Source of the DNA: Pseudomonadota bacterium
GTDB taxonomy: Bacteria > Pseudomonadota > Gammaproteobacteria > Arenicellales > Arenicellaceae
Direction: 5' to 3'
Assembly (NCBI GenBank): GCA_018660405.1
Contig: JABJKL010000006.1
Coordinates: 1-16,108 of the forward strand
DNA: 16,108 bases
Shown here: positions 15,957-16,108 of the stretch, piece by piece
Layout of the letters: every line of letters starts with the position of its first letter
How positions within the stretch are numbered: the stretch's first letter is position 1
The notes under the pieces: generated by a model
Database searches by the model: none
Seen by the model: the letters and a program-made list of their open reading frames with translations, nothing else
Told to the model about the DNA's origin: nothing
Translations under genes and position numbers: made by a program

Positions 15957-15988
15957 CAAGGGCGGCTCATATTGGTGAGCGGCCCTTG
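15957..15988 (-). terminator. GC-rich hairpin after hppA, possible terminator
   Basis: A 13-position stem (15957-15969 with 15976-15988) has 12 pairs and one G-G mismatch around a 6-nt loop. It lies 22 nt past the hppA stop and before scoA. No clear T run follows on either strand (the minus strand continues CTTTAGG), so it may be a weak terminator, an mRNA stabiliser or a processing site. Confidence 0.5.
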
Positions 15989-16009
15989 TCGGGATTGGCG
16001 CTCTATACG

Positions 16010-16108
16010 CTAGCTAAGTAATGGTGCGATCACCAAACTCACAATTGCCATCACGTTGATAAGAATATTCATCGATGGGCCAGAGGTATCTTTGAACGGG
16101 TCACCAAC
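16010..16108 (-). CDS. hppA: Membrane-bound proton-translocating pyrophosphatase, 3' end (partial)
   Basis: The minus strand is open from the window edge to TAG at 16012-16010, giving 32 residues. They read VGDPFKDTSGPSMNILI and continue into a hydrophobic helix ending APLLS. The GDPFKDTSGP segment is the conserved C-terminal motif of H+/Na+-pumping membrane pyrophosphatases, close to the last transmembrane helix. These enzymes use pyrophosphate hydrolysis to pump ions across the inner membrane. The ion specificity and the active-site residues lie outside the window. Transcription runs toward scoA, with a GC-rich hairpin between them. Confidence 0.93.
   Translation of the reverse strand, partial: VGDPFKDTSGPSMNILINVMAIVSLVIAPLLS

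Overview
The window looks like chromosomal DNA of a free-living, probably marine, gammaproteobacterium. The grounds are an F-type ATP synthase operon end, a membrane proton pyrophosphatase, a paired LemA/M48 protease, class I 3-oxoacid CoA-transferase genes, and Gram-negative envelope proteins (signal peptides, one outer-membrane beta-barrel). The genus cannot be named from the sequence alone. No RNA genes, insertion sequences, CRISPR arrays or integration signs were seen, and no stretch over 300 bases lacks a gene. The longest gaps are 617-743, 15888-16009, 3686-3791 and 11342-11443.

Layout, left to right. (1) Positions 1-616 carry the 3' end of atpD and complete atpC, closed by a clear intrinsic terminator at 638-677. 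(2) Positions 744-7501, plus strand, hold an accessory block. It starts with a polyprenyl-phosphate-sugar-synthase-like GT2 enzyme, which overlaps a multi-pass GT-C-like membrane protein by 4 nt. A TPR plus outer-membrane beta-barrel protein and a 703-residue exported protein of no recognisable family follow. (3) Positions 7595-11341, plus strand, hold an Atm1-type ABC half-transporter, a membrane-anchored divergent SGNH/GDSL protein and a pirin. (4) Positions 11444-14039 hold lemA and an M48 membrane metalloprotease with a long C-terminal extension. (5) On the minus strand, reading leftward, are the hppA 3' end (16108-16010), scoA, scoB, and a small AT-rich two-helix membrane protein whose frame continues directly from the scoB stop.

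The housekeeping parts are ordinary. The least explained part is 744-7501. The first two genes could make a lipid-linked sugar and transfer it in the periplasm. The next two have the layout of a TPR/beta-barrel exporter (similar in plan to Slam-type proteins) followed by a possible exported client. The client has a cysteine-containing N-terminal region, a Pro/Thr/Ser-rich linker that could carry glycans, an 11-residue tandem repeat and a helical C-terminal half. That these four genes form one surface-protein system is inference from gene order and architecture only. Non-ATG starts are frequent in this block and the two genes after it.
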